NCBI RefSeq assembly: GCF_023650955.1
Contig: NZ_CP098039.1
Location: 2,108,001-2,172,000 of the forward strand
Reading direction: 5' to 3'
Length of the DNA: 64,000 nucleotides
Origin: Thermosynechococcus sp. HN-54
Lineage (GTDB): Bacteria > Cyanobacteriota > Cyanobacteriia > Thermosynechococcales > Thermosynechococcaceae
The position numbers were made by a program, and so were the translations under genes. The notes beneath the pieces were generated by a model that did no database searches, was not told where the DNA came from, and worked only from the letters and a program-made list of their open reading frames with translations. Position 1 is the first letter of the stretch. Each line of letters opens with the position of its first letter. Shown here piece by piece: positions 36,124-47,861 of the stretch.

Positions 36124-36426
36124 TTAAACTTCGGGGAAGAGAACGATCTTGCTGTCGGGGGCAAGGGTGACGATCGCCCGCTTGTAGCGAGGACGATGAC
36201 CAACAAACCGACCCACGCGGCGCTCTTTGGGGGGCAGATGATAGGTATTGACTGCCGTGACTTTGACGTTAAAGAGTTCCTCAATTGCCGCCTTGATTTG
36301 CGGTTTGGTAGCGCGCCGATCCACATCGAAGCTGTATTGATTGTTTTCTAGTAAAATCGTGGCCTTCTCTGTGATGATGGGGCGCTTGATGAGATCCGCA
36401 AAGGCGCGGGGTTGGACTTTAGTCAC
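36124..36426 (-). CDS. rplW: Ribosomal protein L23
   Basis: The 100-residue protein ([23 protein letters not shown]) docks nascent-chain factors at the exit site. The start is GTG at 36426, supported by AGGAGG 6 bases upstream. It overlaps the end of rplD by 8 bases. The frame is open to 36501, but that stretch lies inside rplD and has no L23 similarity. Confidence 0.96.
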   Translation of the reverse strand: MTKVQPRAFADLIKRPIITEKATILLENNQYSFDVDRRATKPQIKAAIEELFNVKVTAVNTYHLPPKERRVGRFVGHRPRYKRAIVTLAPDSKIVLFPEV

Positions 36427-37051
36427 CGTACACCTCCTGAATTTTGGCGATCGCTCCTGTGGTGGCAACAATGCGATCGGCATAGAGCAAATCAAAAACA
36501 TTCAATTGATCGGCACGCAGTAGTTTCAGGGTGGGCACGTTTCGCGCCGAGAGTGCCACCATTTCCGGAATGTTTGCCAGCAGTAGCAGCACTTTTTGCT
36601 CTGGCTCAATGCCCCAACGCTGGAGCGCCGTCACGAGTTCCTTAGTTTTGGGACGCGGCAGGTGATCGGCAAACTCTTGCACGACGATCAGGTCTTCAAC
36701 GCGACTCATCAGGGCTGTCCGTAGGGCGAGCCGCCGCTCCTTACGATTCATTTTTTGGCTGTAGTCGCGGGGCTTCGGACCAAAGATCACACCGCCACCC
36801 CGCCAGAGAGGGGAGCGAATCGAACCAGCCCGGGCACGACCTGTTCCCTTTTGCCGCCAAGGCTTACGCCCACCCCCACGCACTTCTGCACGGGTTTTGG
36901 TAGAAGCTGTTCCCTGACGCGCATTGGCCAGTTGCCGCACAAGGGCACGATGAACAATATGACTAGCGGTTTCAGGTTTTGCTGTCGCCAGATCAAGGGT
37001 GGCTTCACCACTGTCGGCACCCTGCCAGTCTTTAACCACACATGCAACCAT
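36419..37051 (-). CDS. rplD: Ribosomal protein L4
   Basis: The 210-residue L4 has [42 protein letters not shown], the extended tunnel loop and RNA-binding region. The start is ATG 37051 with GGAG upstream; a start at 37084 would overlap rplC. In E. coli L4 represses its own operon through the leader, and here a long leader also exists. Confidence 0.97.
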   Translation of the reverse strand: MVACVVKDWQGADSGEATLDLATAKPETASHIVHRALVRQLANARQGTASTKTRAEVRGGGRKPWRQKGTGRARAGSIRSPLWRGGGVIFGPKPRDYSQKMNRKERRLALRTALMSRVEDLIVVQEFADHLPRPKTKELVTALQRWGIEPEQKVLLLLANIPEMVALSARNVPTLKLLRADQLNVFDLLYADRIVATTGAIAKIQEVYGD

Positions 37052-37067
37052 AACTACTCTCCAGCCC

Positions 37068-37706
37068 TTATTTGCGACCGACAACCTTGGCGGGGGTAAT
37101 GCTCACCAGTGCTCCCGGTTTACCCGGTAGTGCCCCTTTGATCAGGATTAAGTTGCGCTCAGGATCAACGCGCACCACCTGCAACTTGCGAATGGTGACT
37201 GCCGTATTGCCCATGCGACCGGCCATCCGCTTGCCGGGGAAAACCCGACCCGGGGTGGTTCCTGCCCCAGTGGAACCGGGGAGACGGTGGTTTTTCGAGC
37301 CGTGTGCCATTGGACCGCGCTTGAAGTTGTGGCGTTTTTGATAGCCAGCAAAGCCTCGGCCAATGCTGATGCCGTGGACATCCACAAGCTGCCCCGGACT
37401 AAAAACATCCACGGTTATGGCCTGCCCCAATTGGTAGCTAGAGGCATCTTCGAGGCGAAATTCCCGCAGATGACGCATGGGGGGCGTTTGCGATTTGTTG
37501 AGGTGGCCGCGCTCGGGGCGACTCAGGTTTTTCTCCCGCACTTCACCATAGGCCACTTGAATTGCCGTGTAGCCGTCGGTTTGGGGGGTTTTGATTTGTG
37601 TGATCGGACACGGCCCCGCTTGTACCACCGTAATGGGGACAGATCGGCCCGCCTCGTCAAAGATTTGGGTCATGCCCAACTTTGTCCCTAAAATACCAAC
37701 TGTCAC
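37068..37706 (-). CDS. rplC: Ribosomal protein L3
   Basis: The 212-residue protein starts at GTG 37706 ([20 protein letters not shown]). It has the L3 signature [49 protein letters not shown] lies 9 bases before the start. It is the first gene of the cluster; rpsJ (S10) is not upstream of it. Confidence 0.97.
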   Translation of the reverse strand: MTVGILGTKLGMTQIFDEAGRSVPITVVQAGPCPITQIKTPQTDGYTAIQVAYGEVREKNLSRPERGHLNKSQTPPMRHLREFRLEDASSYQLGQAITVDVFSPGQLVDVHGISIGRGFAGYQKRHNFKRGPMAHGSKNHRLPGSTGAGTTPGRVFPGKRMAGRMGNTAVTIRKLQVVRVDPERNLILIKGALPGKPGALVSITPAKVVGRK

Positions 37707-37776
37707 GATCGCGTTCCTTAAAAATACGAATCACAACAAAACAGCGAGAGGCAGCCGCAAGGCTACACCTCGGCAG

Positions 37777-37794
37777 ATTCCTACAGTTAGGAAT
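37777..37794 (-). promoter_or_regulatory. Perfect hairpin in the ribosomal cluster leader
   Basis: ATTCCTA and TAGGAAT form a perfect 7-bp stem around a 4-base loop (CAGT on the plus strand). It lies 71 bases upstream of the rplC start within the transcribed leader. It is not followed by a U run, so it is not a plain terminator. It could be a binding site for a ribosomal protein such as L4, but this is not demonstrated. Confidence 0.4.
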
Positions 37795-37998
37795 GGTGGA
37801 TTGACCCAGCAGTTACACGGTCAAGACGATGACGCTCAGGGCGATCCATCGTTGATCAAGGACAGGCGCAGGTAAAGATGGCAAGGCTATGATTGCAAGT
37901 TGCGAACACGCTGCCACCCCTGGATCAGTGGAACCTAGGACTTAAGGGGGTTGAGGCGATCGCGCCCACTCAGTATCCCTTTTTGGTCACAAGTTTTA

Positions 37999-38028
37999 AT
38001 CATAGATCAGTAATTGTGGGTTTGTCTA
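37999..38028 (-). promoter_or_regulatory. Predicted sigma-70-type promoter of the ribosomal cluster
   Basis: On the minus strand TAGACA (38028-38023) and TATGAT (38004-37999) are separated by 18 bases, close to TTGACA-N17-TATAAT. The start would be near 37992, giving a leader of about 285 bases before rplC. It faces the tgt start, whose own promoter must overlap this region. Confidence 0.5.
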
Positions 38029-38029
38029 G

Positions 38030-39665
<1,636 letters not shown>

Positions 39666-40168
39666 TCAATGACGGTCTCCATTCACTACGTTGATCCCAA
39701 GACGAAAGCACCACTCAGAAAGGATGATACTGCGTACTATAGTGAGACGGGTTCTGTTTATCCAATTGTTAATCAGATTCCTAGGTTTGTAGATTCAAGC
39801 CAAAACTATACTCAAAGTTTTGGTCTGCAATGGAATACATTCTCAAAAACACAAATAGATGGTACAGATCAAAAACAATCTGAAACTCGATTTTTTGCAA
39901 CAACCAACTGGAAACCTGAAGAGCTTGCTGGCAAAAACATTCTAGAAGCAGGTTCAGGTGCAGGTAGATTTACGCGGGTCATATTAGAAAAAACATCTGC
40001 TCATCTTTGGAGTTTTGATTATTCAGAGGCCGTTGAGGCAAATTGGCAAAATAATGCTGATATTGCTGGTGGCAGACTGCACCTATTTCAGGCCAGCATT
40101 TATCAAATTCCTTTACCCGAAGTGACTTTCGATAAAGTTTTTTGCTTTGGTGTCCTACAACACACACC

Positions 40169-41257
40169 CAGAAGTGTTGAATTCTGCAACAAAACTTAAC
40201 ATCCTAAGTGACAAGTAGCTCTGGCTGCCAATCAAAGCTCCAATGCACTATCGAGCAGCGGCGACTCAGTTCCAGTTGCAAATATCGCAATTTGTCTAAT
40301 AGCTTCCTGCCAAAGTATTCAGGTATCTCCATTAGCTCTAAAATTAAGTACCCAATCAAAACCATATAAATCTGATTTATCACCCCATTCAAACTCTTCG
40401 TAATCAGCTTGTCTAATGATAAATGCATCTTTAGAAACTTCCATAAGTTCTCAATCCCCCACCGATGCCGATACAGCTCACTCACTTCCTCATCACTTAG
40501 ATGCATTAGATTCGTCGCAATACGAAACTCTGTTCCATGCTCATCAAAAAATTGAACCACTCGGTATCTCTCATGATTGAGCTTCATTCTCATGTTATTC
40601 TTGATACGCACAACAAATAAACACTTCCTCTCACTCAGCCGCTCTAAAAATCTCCAACTCGCAAACCCTCTATCCATGATGGCAACGGCATTCTCAGGGA
40701 TCATTTCTAAAATCTCGTCTTGAAAGCTTAGGTCATGTCTCTCCCCAAAAGAGACTACTGCCTTACCCAGGATGTTCTCTGTTAAATCAAATCCTGTAAT
40801 TAACTTCACTTGATGGTATTTGTAGAACCAAAAGAGCTTACTCGTCAGGGTAATGACGGTTGAATCAATAGGAAACAGCATCAGACTTGAACAACGATGT
40901 CTCTTGCGAGCTTGAGACATGAGATGAGTGTAAATCCTCTCAAATAAGGTGGTTGTTCGAGTTTTGTTCGCCTTGGAAAACGTGGACATATCCACTGTAA
41001 TCCCCGAATGATTCAAGCGATAAAATAAGGCTCTCATGCTGGTTAATCCTTGGTCGAGAATGTAGGTCAACCAGATTTTGAAGAACAATTGAGAGTTGAG
41101 GACGGGGTAGTCGCAAGGGCTGAGCTGCTTGAGAATAGACTTGACAAGAACTGAAAAAGATGCCATAGTAAGCTGATTACTTTTTCTTCTTTTGAGGGAA
41201 GAATACGACATTTCTTCCCTTTTTTCTAGCCTCTTAAACTATCTTTCAACACTTCTG
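40169..41257 (-). mobile_element. IS4-family insertion sequence, copy 2
   Basis: This is a 1089-bp element in inverse orientation with the same terminal repeats, flanked by the 9-bp duplication ACACACACC at 40160-40168 and 41258-41266. It differs from copies 1 and 3 by at least one base (41180), changing Ile11 to Ser in the transposase. It interrupts the methyltransferase gene. Confidence 0.97.
40204..41211 (-). CDS. IS4-family DDE transposase (copy 2)
   Basis: The 335-residue transposase is identical in predicted protein to copies 1 and 3 except Ser instead of Ile at residue 11. Asp116, Asp180 and Glu254 with the YREK motif are intact, so it is likely functional. Confidence 0.96.
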   Translation of the reverse strand: MSYSSLKRRKSNQLTMASFSVLVKSILKQLSPCDYPVLNSQLFFKIWLTYILDQGLTSMRALFYRLNHSGITVDMSTFSKANKTRTTTLFERIYTHLMSQARKRHRCSSLMLFPIDSTVITLTSKLFWFYKYHQVKLITGFDLTENILGKAVVSFGERHDLSFQDEILEMIPENAVAIMDRGFASWRFLERLSERKCLFVVRIKNNMRMKLNHERYRVVQFFDEHGTEFRIATNLMHLSDEEVSELYRHRWGIENLWKFLKMHLSLDKLITKSLNGVINQIYMVLIGYLILELMEIPEYFGRKLLDKLRYLQLELSRRCSIVHWSFDWQPELLVT

Positions 41258-41824
41258 ACACACACCTAACTTTGAAGACTCTGTAAAAAGTCTCATTAAA
41301 TACGCAAAGATAGGTGGTGAGATTGTAGTTGATTTCTATCCGATTAAAGGCTTTTGGACAAAAATACATGCAAAATATCTTTTAAGACCTATAACAAAGA
41401 GGATGTCGTACCAAACTCTTTTGAAAATCATTGAAAAGAACATAGATAGTTTAATGACTGTTTTTGATTTTTTAGTAAAAATTAAACTAGGTGTACTGAC
41501 TCGATTTCTGCCAATCGTTGACCTGCGAACAATTCCCAGTACGGTTGATCAACAAAAACGTCGTGAATGGGCAATTTTAGACACTTTTGATATGTTCTCT
41601 CCAGAGTATGATCACCCCCAAAGAATCAAGGATGTTGCTGCCATGTTTGAACGTAACGGAGCCAAGGTTACTTTTGCAGGATTTGTGAAATCCAGTGCCG
41701 GCACTAGTGCAGTCGTCAGGGGAGTTCGCGAAAGTTAACGTAATAATCGCAGGAATCGTATTTAGTAATGTTCCTTTTCATGGGATATTGAAATCGGTTG
41801 TGTTCGATCGAGAACAGGAGACCC

Positions 41825-42256
41825 ATGAGATTACATCGCCTGCTCTATCTCAGTTGTGCTATGGATGGCCTGTCCTATCCAGACCTGCGGGACATTATGG
41901 CCAAGTCAGAGGTGAATAATGTCCGTGATGGCATGACAGGGATCCTGTGCTACGGCAATGGTATGTTTCTGCAAACCCTTGAAGGCGATCGCCAGAAAAT
42001 CAGTGAAACCTATGCCCGCATCCTCAAGGATCCCCGCCACCACAGCGCTGAAATCATTGAATTTAAGGCGATTGAAGAGCGGACGTTTATCCACTGGTCA
42101 ATGCGTCTGGTGCAGTTGGGCGAGATGGACAGCGATACCATTCGGCTGCTGCGGTTAAAATACTCTGCAGCAGCAACGTTTCAGCCTACCTCCATGACGG
42201 CTGAGCAATGCTTCAATTTTCTAAAAGCCCTGTATGAAATGAGTCAGGGAACCTAG
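41825..42256 (+). CDS. pixD: BLUF-domain blue-light photoreceptor (PixD type)
   Basis: The 143-residue protein is almost entirely a flavin-binding BLUF domain with the short helical C-terminus of PixD, and it closely resembles what I remember of T. elongatus TePixD. The residues of the photoreaction are all present: Tyr8, Asn31/Asn32, Gln50, Trp91 and Met93. In related species PixD forms a decamer-pentamer with PixE and controls phototaxis; no pixE is in the window. AGGAG precedes the ATG at 41825. It follows the broken methyltransferase gene by 86 bases. Confidence 0.95.
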   Translation: MRLHRLLYLSCAMDGLSYPDLRDIMAKSEVNNVRDGMTGILCYGNGMFLQTLEGDRQKISETYARILKDPRHHSAEIIEFKAIEERTFIHWSMRLVQLGEMDSDTIRLLRLKYSAAATFQPTSMTAEQCFNFLKALYEMSQGT

Positions 42257-42257
42257 C

Positions 42258-42755
42258 GTGACCCTTGCCCACTGGCTAACTATTCCAGAGTTGTTACGGC
42301 TGCCCGCCCAGACCTATGAGTGGCGGGTAGATACCGATTTTCCTGACTTGGAAACCCTGACGCCTGTCCAAGGGAGTGTCACCGTCAGTCACCGCCACAC
42401 CTACTTAGAAGTTAGTGCCAGTGTGAGTACGATTGTTACCCTCTGTTGCGATCGCTGTTTGCAGCACTATAACCACCGCCTGGTGTGTACAACGACGGAA
42501 CTCATTTGGCTTGCGGCAACGCCAGGGAGTCAACCGCAGGATGATTTGGTGGAAACCTTGCCGGCAACCGGTCGCCTTGATCTGGCGGACTGGCTCTACC
42601 AGCAACTGTGCCTTGCCCTGCCCTACCCCAAGTACTGCGATCTCAACTGTGGCGGTATTCACCCCCCCGCCCCTGCGGAACCCCCCATCGATCACCGCTG
42701 GGCGGTGTTGGCGCAATTACAATCGGCTCTGGAGCGTTCGGAACCATCGTCGTGA
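42258..42755 (+). CDS. DUF177 (YceD-like) protein
   Basis: The 165-residue protein has the DUF177 core: VSASVSTIVTLCCDRCLQHY with a C-x2-C, then a second Cys pair (YCDLNC). In bacteria it is often next to rpmF and linked with 23S rRNA processing, and in plants DUF177 proteins accumulate rRNA precursors. rpmF is not adjacent here. The GTG start follows the pixD stop by one base. Confidence 0.82.
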   Translation: MTLAHWLTIPELLRLPAQTYEWRVDTDFPDLETLTPVQGSVTVSHRHTYLEVSASVSTIVTLCCDRCLQHYNHRLVCTTTELIWLAATPGSQPQDDLVETLPATGRLDLADWLYQQLCLALPYPKYCDLNCGGIHPPAPAEPPIDHRWAVLAQLQSALERSEPSS

Positions 42756-44251
42756 GTGCTCAGTCTGACCTTGAACTGCTGCTGCGAGCACGCTATCCCC
42801 TGTTGTACGTGGCCACAACGGAGGAGGAACGCCTTGAAGCGACACTGCACACGATTAGCGATCGCCTAAACCAGCGCTCCCTCTACATTTGGGATTTTGT
42901 CGAGGGGTATCAGGGGAATCCCAATGATCTAGGAGTAGCCAAGCGCAATCCCCTCAGTGCCCTTGAATTTGTGGAACGACTACCGCCACCGGCAGCGGCA
43001 ATGATTCTGCTGCGGGATTTTCATCGCTTTATTGAGGACGTAGCCGTCTCCCGCAAACTGCGTAACCTCGCGCGGCAGCTCAAGTCCCAGCCCAAAAACC
43101 TGATTCTCTTGGCGCCGACGGTACAGTTGCCGCCGGAATTGCGGGACGTGATCACTGTTGTTGAGTTTCCCTTGCCCCAACGGGAGGAAATTCGCCTTGA
43201 ACTGGTGAAGCTCTGCCAAAGTCTCGGCAGGATTCCCCCTGAATCCATTCTCGATGAACTAATCCGCGCCTGTCAGGGCTTGACCCTAGAGCGCATTCGT
43301 CGCGTGATTGGTCGGATTATTGCTCTCCACGGCATGCTCGACGGCAGCCATGTGGATTTGATCTTGGAGGAAAAGCGGCAGATCCTGCGGCAAACCCAAA
43401 TTCTGGAGTTTTACCCTACCCAAGAAACGATTGCCGACATTGGCGGCCTCGATAATCTCAAGGAGTGGTTGTTGCGGCGTGGCGGTGCTTTTTCCGAGCG
43501 GGCACGGCGCTATGGGCTACCCTATCCCCGTGGGGTGCTACTAGTGGGGATTCAAGGCACTGGTAAATCCCTAGTGGCGAAGGCGATCGCCCACCAATGG
43601 CACTTGCCTCTGTTGCGATTGGATGTCGGGCGACTCTTTGGTGGCCTCGTGGGGGAATCCGAAGCGCGAACCCGCGAGATGATTCAAATTGCTGAAGCCT
43701 TGGCGCCCTGTGTCCTCTGGATTGATGAGATGGATAAAGCCTTTGCGGGCCTTGATGGCCGAGGGGATAGCGGTACTAGTAGCCGCGTTTTTGGCACGAT
43801 TATTACTTGGCTGGCGGAGAAAACCTCTGCTGTTTTTGTCGTCGCAACTGCCAACAATGTGCAAGTCCTGCCCCCGGAACTCCTGCGCAAGGGGCGCTTT
43901 GATGAAATCTTTTTTGTCGGGCTGCCCAATGTGGATGAGCGGCGAGCCATTTTTGAAGTGCACCTCAGTCGTGTGCGGCGCGATCGCCTGCAAAACTATG
44001 ATCTAGAGCGATTGGCTTACGAAACGATTGACTTTTCTGGGGCTGAAATTGAGCAGTGTATCATTGAAGCGATGCACCTAGCCTTTAGCCAAGATCGCGA
44101 CTTCACCACCGAAGATCTGCTCCACGCGGCCAGTGAGATTATCCCCTTGGCACGCACCGCCCGTGAGCAAGTGCATCAATTGCAGGAATGGGCAGCTTCC
44201 GGTCGGGCACGATTTGCTTCACGGGTTTTGTCTCCCCCCACAGGGCGGTAA
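42752..44251 (+). CDS. ycf46: AAA ATPase, Ycf46-like
   Basis: The 499-residue protein has an N-terminal domain (about 1-225) and one AAA module: [21 protein letters not shown], Walker A GIQGTGKS, Walker [11 protein letters not shown], sensor and arginine-finger region [14 protein letters not shown]. This is the Ycf46 pattern of cyanobacteria and red-algal plastids, where it has been linked to photosynthesis and carbon regulation. The GTG start at 42752 overlaps the DUF177 stop by 4 bases (GTGA). Confidence 0.9.
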   Translation: MSAQSDLELLLRARYPLLYVATTEEERLEATLHTISDRLNQRSLYIWDFVEGYQGNPNDLGVAKRNPLSALEFVERLPPPAAAMILLRDFHRFIEDVAVSRKLRNLARQLKSQPKNLILLAPTVQLPPELRDVITVVEFPLPQREEIRLELVKLCQSLGRIPPESILDELIRACQGLTLERIRRVIGRIIALHGMLDGSHVDLILEEKRQILRQTQILEFYPTQETIADIGGLDNLKEWLLRRGGAFSERARRYGLPYPRGVLLVGIQGTGKSLVAKAIAHQWHLPLLRLDVGRLFGGLVGESEARTREMIQIAEALAPCVLWIDEMDKAFAGLDGRGDSGTSSRVFGTIITWLAEKTSAVFVVATANNVQVLPPELLRKGRFDEIFFVGLPNVDERRAIFEVHLSRVRRDRLQNYDLERLAYETIDFSGAEIEQCIIEAMHLAFSQDRDFTTEDLLHAASEIIPLARTAREQVHQLQEWAASGRARFASRVLSPPTGR

Positions 44252-44254
44252 CCT

Positions 44255-44728
44255 ATGAAACCGGTTTTGCGTGTGCTGCAATGGCTCTTGGGAACATTTT
44301 TGGGTTTAGGCCTGATTGCCCTTGTGGCCGCAGCAATCATTACGCCGCTGGTGTTTAACTTGCTCTGGACACCGCCGCGTCCCGATGTGGAGGCGCAAAA
44401 TTCCCCACCCCCACCGTCGCCAGAACCCTCTGCACCTTCAACCCCCCCTACGCCCTCTCCTGAACCCACCCCTACCCCCTCGCCAGAGATCAAACCCCAA
44501 GGGCGAGTGATTTATGGGGACGGACTGCGGTTGCGCGATCGCCCCAGTCGCGAGGCAAATGCCCTAGGCAGTGTGGCTTTTGATGAGGTGGTGACGATCC
44601 TAGAGCGCAGTGAGGATAGGGAATGGCTGAAGGTTCGCACTAAAAATCATCTTGAAGGCTGGGTACTGGCCTTTGGTGTGCAGGAAACGACGGCTCAATC
44701 TCCCACATCCAATGGGACGCCCCAGTAG
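44255..44728 (+). CDS. Membrane-anchored bacterial SH3 protein
   Basis: The 157-residue protein has an N-terminal membrane helix (LLGTFLGLGLIALVAAAIITPLVF), a Pro/Ser/Thr linker (about 45-80) and a bacterial SH3 domain (GDGLRLRDRPSREANALGSVAFDEVVTIL ... WLKVRTKNHLEGWV). It probably binds peptidoglycan or protein partners outside the membrane. It lies 3 bases after the ATPase. Confidence 0.82.
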   Translation: MKPVLRVLQWLLGTFLGLGLIALVAAAIITPLVFNLLWTPPRPDVEAQNSPPPPSPEPSAPSTPPTPSPEPTPTPSPEIKPQGRVIYGDGLRLRDRPSREANALGSVAFDEVVTILERSEDREWLKVRTKNHLEGWVLAFGVQETTAQSPTSNGTPQ

Positions 44729-44737
44729 GCCACTCGG

Positions 44738-45172
44738 CTATTGGGAAAATTCCTGCATTTGCTGAAACGAACGGTACTCGCGATCGCCACTCAGCCATTC
44801 CACCAGCGTAATTTTCACTCGTCCGCCCGCATTGGGAGTTGCCAAAAACTCCGCCTCTCCTTCGCTATTAATCACGCGATTGCGCAACTGGGTGGATCCC
44901 GCTTCCAGTAGTCGCTTGCTCATCGGGTCATAAATCTCGTAGTAGATCTGGACATTGCGCGCTGGTGTAGCCGTTTCATTGCGCACCCGCCCTGTCAGGC
45001 GGTGGTACCACACCCCCGCAATATTTTCGCTTTGTAACTGCACAGCAGTGACTCGCACCACTTTGGGCGCTTCGCGGCGGCGGGCGATCGCGGGCATGCC
45101 TTCAAGCGACAAGAACCCGACACTGGTTGTCAACAGCAGACCGCAGAGCCAAATTGTGCGTAAGCTAGGCAT
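44738..45172 (-). CDS. Exported small protein with beta-sandwich (FxLYD-like) domain
   Basis: The 144-residue product has a signal peptide (TIWLCGLLLTTSVGFLSLEG) and one domain with VWYHRLTGRVRNETATPARNVQIYYEIYDPMSKRLLEAG. That pattern resembles FxLYD/DUF3426-type domains. Function is unknown. It is convergent with the SH3 gene. Confidence 0.7.
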   Translation of the reverse strand: MPSLRTIWLCGLLLTTSVGFLSLEGMPAIARRREAPKVVRVTAVQLQSENIAGVWYHRLTGRVRNETATPARNVQIYYEIYDPMSKRLLEAGSTQLRNRVINSEGEAEFLATPNAGGRVKITLVEWLSGDREYRSFQQMQEFSQ

Positions 45173-45323
45173 TGTTCTCTATCCGGTGTGACAATAATAG
45201 AGTCTAAGACGCAACATTCAGCGGGAGCGATCGCCTTGTAGGTCTCATTGCCCTTGAGCATATCACCTTGGTGAGGACTTCCCTGAGCCTGTCACTGCTG
45301 GATTGGATTCACCCCACTTAACT
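45173..45323. other. Intergenic region upstream of murD
   Basis: No gene is seen. It should hold the divergent promoters of the exported protein and murD. A TCACC-TT-GGTGA palindrome lies near 45264-45275. Confidence 0.3.
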
Positions 45324-46688
45324 ATGCCAACTGTTCATGTGATTGGTCTTGGTCGCTCTGGCATCGCCGCCGCCCGTTTACTGAAACGTCAAGGCTGGCA
45401 AGTGGAGGTGAGTGATAGTCGTCAAACCCCCGCCCTACAATCCCAGCAGCAACTTCTAGAAGCTGAAGGCATTTCTGTTCAACTCAACTACGACTTTGAT
45501 TTGCAAACCCTCACCAGCGTTGGCCTGCGTGTTCCCGATGAAATTGTTATTAGTCCCGGCGTCCCTTGGCAGTCCCCTGCTTTGATTGCTGCGCGCCAAG
45601 CGGGCATCCCCGTTCGCGGTGAAGTGGAAATTGCGTGGCAGACCCTCGCCCATCTGCCCTGGGTATGTATTACTGGCACCAACGGCAAAACAACCACCAC
45701 CGCCCTCACCGCTGCCATTTTTCAAGCCGCGGGGTACAATGCACCCGCCTGTGGCAACATCGGCAACAGTATTTGCGAAGTGGCTTTGACCGCTAGCGCC
45801 CTTGATTGGGTGATTGCTGAGATTAGTAGCTATCAATTAGAGTCTAGCCCCCCCCTGCAACCCCAATTTGCCCTTTGGACAACCCTCACCCCCGATCACC
45901 TTGAACGCCACGGCACCCTCGCGGCCTATGTGGAAACCAAAGCCCACCTGATGAACGGTGCCAAACAAGTGATCCTCAATGGGGATGATCCCTACCTGCG
46001 CCAACACATGGTGAATCGTTGGCCGGAAGCTTGGTGGATCAGTACCCAAGGGGCGGCAGCCCTACCCAAGGGGATTGAACAGGGCATCTATATTGCTGGG
46101 GATCAAGTGTGGTTTCAGGATCAACCCCTGCTGCCTACCCATGTCCTGCGAATGCCGGGTCAACACAATCAACAAAACTTTCTCTTGGCCGTGGCCGCTG
46201 CGCATCTGGCTGGTATTCCTGCTGAAACAATTGCCAAGGCAGTGGCCGGCTTTGCTGGTGTGCCCCATCGTTTGGAGCGCGTTCGCCAATGGCGACAGGT
46301 GGAGTGGATCAACGATAGTAAGGCCACCAATTATGATGCGGCCGAAATTGGGCTGCGTTCGGTGGCCGGTCCTGTGATCCTGATTGCGGGTGGGCAGGCC
46401 AAAAAGGGGGACGATCGCGCTTGGCTACGGCTGATTCAGGAAAAAGCAGCGTGGGTGCTGTTGATTGGTGAAGCGGCACCGCAGTTTGCGCAGCGCCTAG
46501 AAGCAATTGGCTTTACAAATTATGAGATCATGGAGACACTGGATCGGGCAGTGGCGGCTGCTGCTGAACTGGTGACCCAGTACCCGATCAAAACGGTTCT
46601 CTTTTCCCCTGCCTGTGCCAGCTTTGACCAATATCAGAATTTTGAAGAACGCGGTGATCACTTTCGTCAACTGTGCTTAGAGCTATGA
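45324..46688 (+). CDS. murD: UDP-N-acetylmuramoylalanine-D-glutamate ligase
   Basis: The 454-residue enzyme adds D-glutamate to UDP-MurNAc-alanine in peptidoglycan synthesis. The UDP-binding domain starts [20 protein letters not shown]. The ATP loop is [13 protein letters not shown], then NIGNSICE, and the C-terminal ligase domain has [17 protein letters not shown] and [20 protein letters not shown]. The ATG at 45324 is preferred to an upstream TTG. Confidence 0.97.
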   Translation: MPTVHVIGLGRSGIAAARLLKRQGWQVEVSDSRQTPALQSQQQLLEAEGISVQLNYDFDLQTLTSVGLRVPDEIVISPGVPWQSPALIAARQAGIPVRGEVEIAWQTLAHLPWVCITGTNGKTTTTALTAAIFQAAGYNAPACGNIGNSICEVALTASALDWVIAEISSYQLESSPPLQPQFALWTTLTPDHLERHGTLAAYVETKAHLMNGAKQVILNGDDPYLRQHMVNRWPEAWWISTQGAAALPKGIEQGIYIAGDQVWFQDQPLLPTHVLRMPGQHNQQNFLLAVAAAHLAGIPAETIAKAVAGFAGVPHRLERVRQWRQVEWINDSKATNYDAAEIGLRSVAGPVILIAGGQAKKGDDRAWLRLIQEKAAWVLLIGEAAPQFAQRLEAIGFTNYEIMETLDRAVAAAAELVTQYPIKTVLFSPACASFDQYQNFEERGDHFRQLCLEL

Positions 46689-47857
46689 GCCAATCTGCGG
46701 CCTCGGGTCACTGGTGGAATCGCCTCTCCATTGCCAGTCGCTTTTTGATTATTGGCTTGGCAGGCCCTGTTCTGACGCTGAATTTCTGGGCGTTTGCAAC
46801 GATTCTCAAGTTCTTTGGGCCGCTGGTGGCGGTGCTAGTGCTGGCTTCTCTATTTGCTTTTTTGCTGAACTATCCGGTGCGCTGGATGGAGGAGCAGGGA
46901 AATCCGCGAGGGCCGTCGGCAATTTTCGTCTTTCTGTTGGCACTGGTACTGATTGCCATTATTGGCTTGGTGGTGGTGCCCAATGTCTTTAATCAGGCAC
47001 AACAACTGATTGCTCGTCTGCCGGAATGGTTTAACTCTAGCCAACGGCGCCTCTTGGAATTTGGCCAGTGGGTGGACTCCCTGAACCTGCCGGTGACGGT
47101 GGATGTGGATGCCCTTGCCAATCAACTGTTGGAAAAACTCAAGGATCAACTGCAAAGCTTGGCCCGTGAGGCCTTGAATTTAATTTTGGGCACCCTCAGC
47201 AGTGCGGTGGATGTGCTGATTAATCTGATTTTGACCGTTGTGCTCACGTTTTATTTGCTGCAGCATGGGGATGAATTGTGGGATGGCCTCCTCAGTTGGT
47301 TGCCAGACACGCTCCGCCCCACGGTCTCAGAAACAATTCGTAGAAGTTTTGAGAGCTATTTTATTGGTCAGTTGGTGCTGGGGCTGTGCATGGGCATTGG
47401 CTTGACCACAATTTTCATTTTCCTTAAGGTGCCCTATGGCCTGCTCTTTGGCGTCATTATTGGCGTCATGGCTTTGGTACCCTTTGGCGGAACAGTGGGG
47501 ATTATTTCCATTAGTTTGCTGGTGGCGCTTCAGGATGTTTGGCTCTCCCTCAAGGTGGCGGGATTTTCGTTTCTCTATCAGCAGTTTTTGGAGAATGTGG
47601 TTGCCCCTCGGATCATCGGTAGCTTTACGGGCTTAAATCCAGTCTGGGTCTTTTTGGCAATTCTAACGGGAGCACGGGCTTCGGGCTTGGTGGGGGTCTT
47701 GATTGCGGTTCCGATCGCGGTGGTGATTAAAACCTTTCTTGTGAGTGTGCGATCGCGCCTCAATGCCGAGGATGTGGACGAGACCGTAGCTTTGCCCAGT
47801 AATCCACCCCCCTTGCCCCCTGTCTCTTCGTCAATGAAACCATCTTCAGTGGAGTAG
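46685..47857 (+). CDS. AI-2E family transporter (PerM/YdiK-like)
   Basis: The 390-residue membrane protein has about eight hydrophobic segments, a periplasmic helical region between the third and fourth, and the signature [21 protein letters not shown] followed by [18 protein letters not shown]. Members export AI-2 or exchange ions; substrate cannot be inferred. The ATG overlaps the murD stop by 4 bases. Confidence 0.88.
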   Translation: MSQSAASGHWWNRLSIASRFLIIGLAGPVLTLNFWAFATILKFFGPLVAVLVLASLFAFLLNYPVRWMEEQGNPRGPSAIFVFLLALVLIAIIGLVVVPNVFNQAQQLIARLPEWFNSSQRRLLEFGQWVDSLNLPVTVDVDALANQLLEKLKDQLQSLAREALNLILGTLSSAVDVLINLILTVVLTFYLLQHGDELWDGLLSWLPDTLRPTVSETIRRSFESYFIGQLVLGLCMGIGLTTIFIFLKVPYGLLFGVIIGVMALVPFGGTVGIISISLLVALQDVWLSLKVAGFSFLYQQFLENVVAPRIIGSFTGLNPVWVFLAILTGARASGLVGVLIAVPIAVVIKTFLVSVRSRLNAEDVDETVALPSNPPPLPPVSSSMKPSSVE

Positions 47858-47861
47858 AACG

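Larger units (their letters stand above)
39669..41738 (+). pseudogene. Class I SAM-dependent methyltransferase, split by IS copy 2
   Basis: The 5' part (39669-40168) encodes a start resembling a Trm112-like zinc/linker segment (VDPKTKAPLRKDDTAYYSETGSVYPIVNQIPRF) and SAM-binding motif I, ILEAGSGAGRFT. Reading continues to VLQHTP at the insertion. The 3' part resumes at 41267 (NFEDSVKSLI...) and ends at 41738. Removing the IS and one 9-base target duplication restores one uninterrupted 323-residue frame. The gene is markedly AT-rich compared with its neighbours, suggesting horizontal acquisition. Substrate is unknown; related genes often act in surface glycan or lipid synthesis. Confidence 0.88.

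Noticed and set aside
36427-36501. N-terminal extension of L23
   Set aside because: It lies inside rplD, has no L23 similarity, and the GTG at 36426 has an ideal ribosome-binding site.
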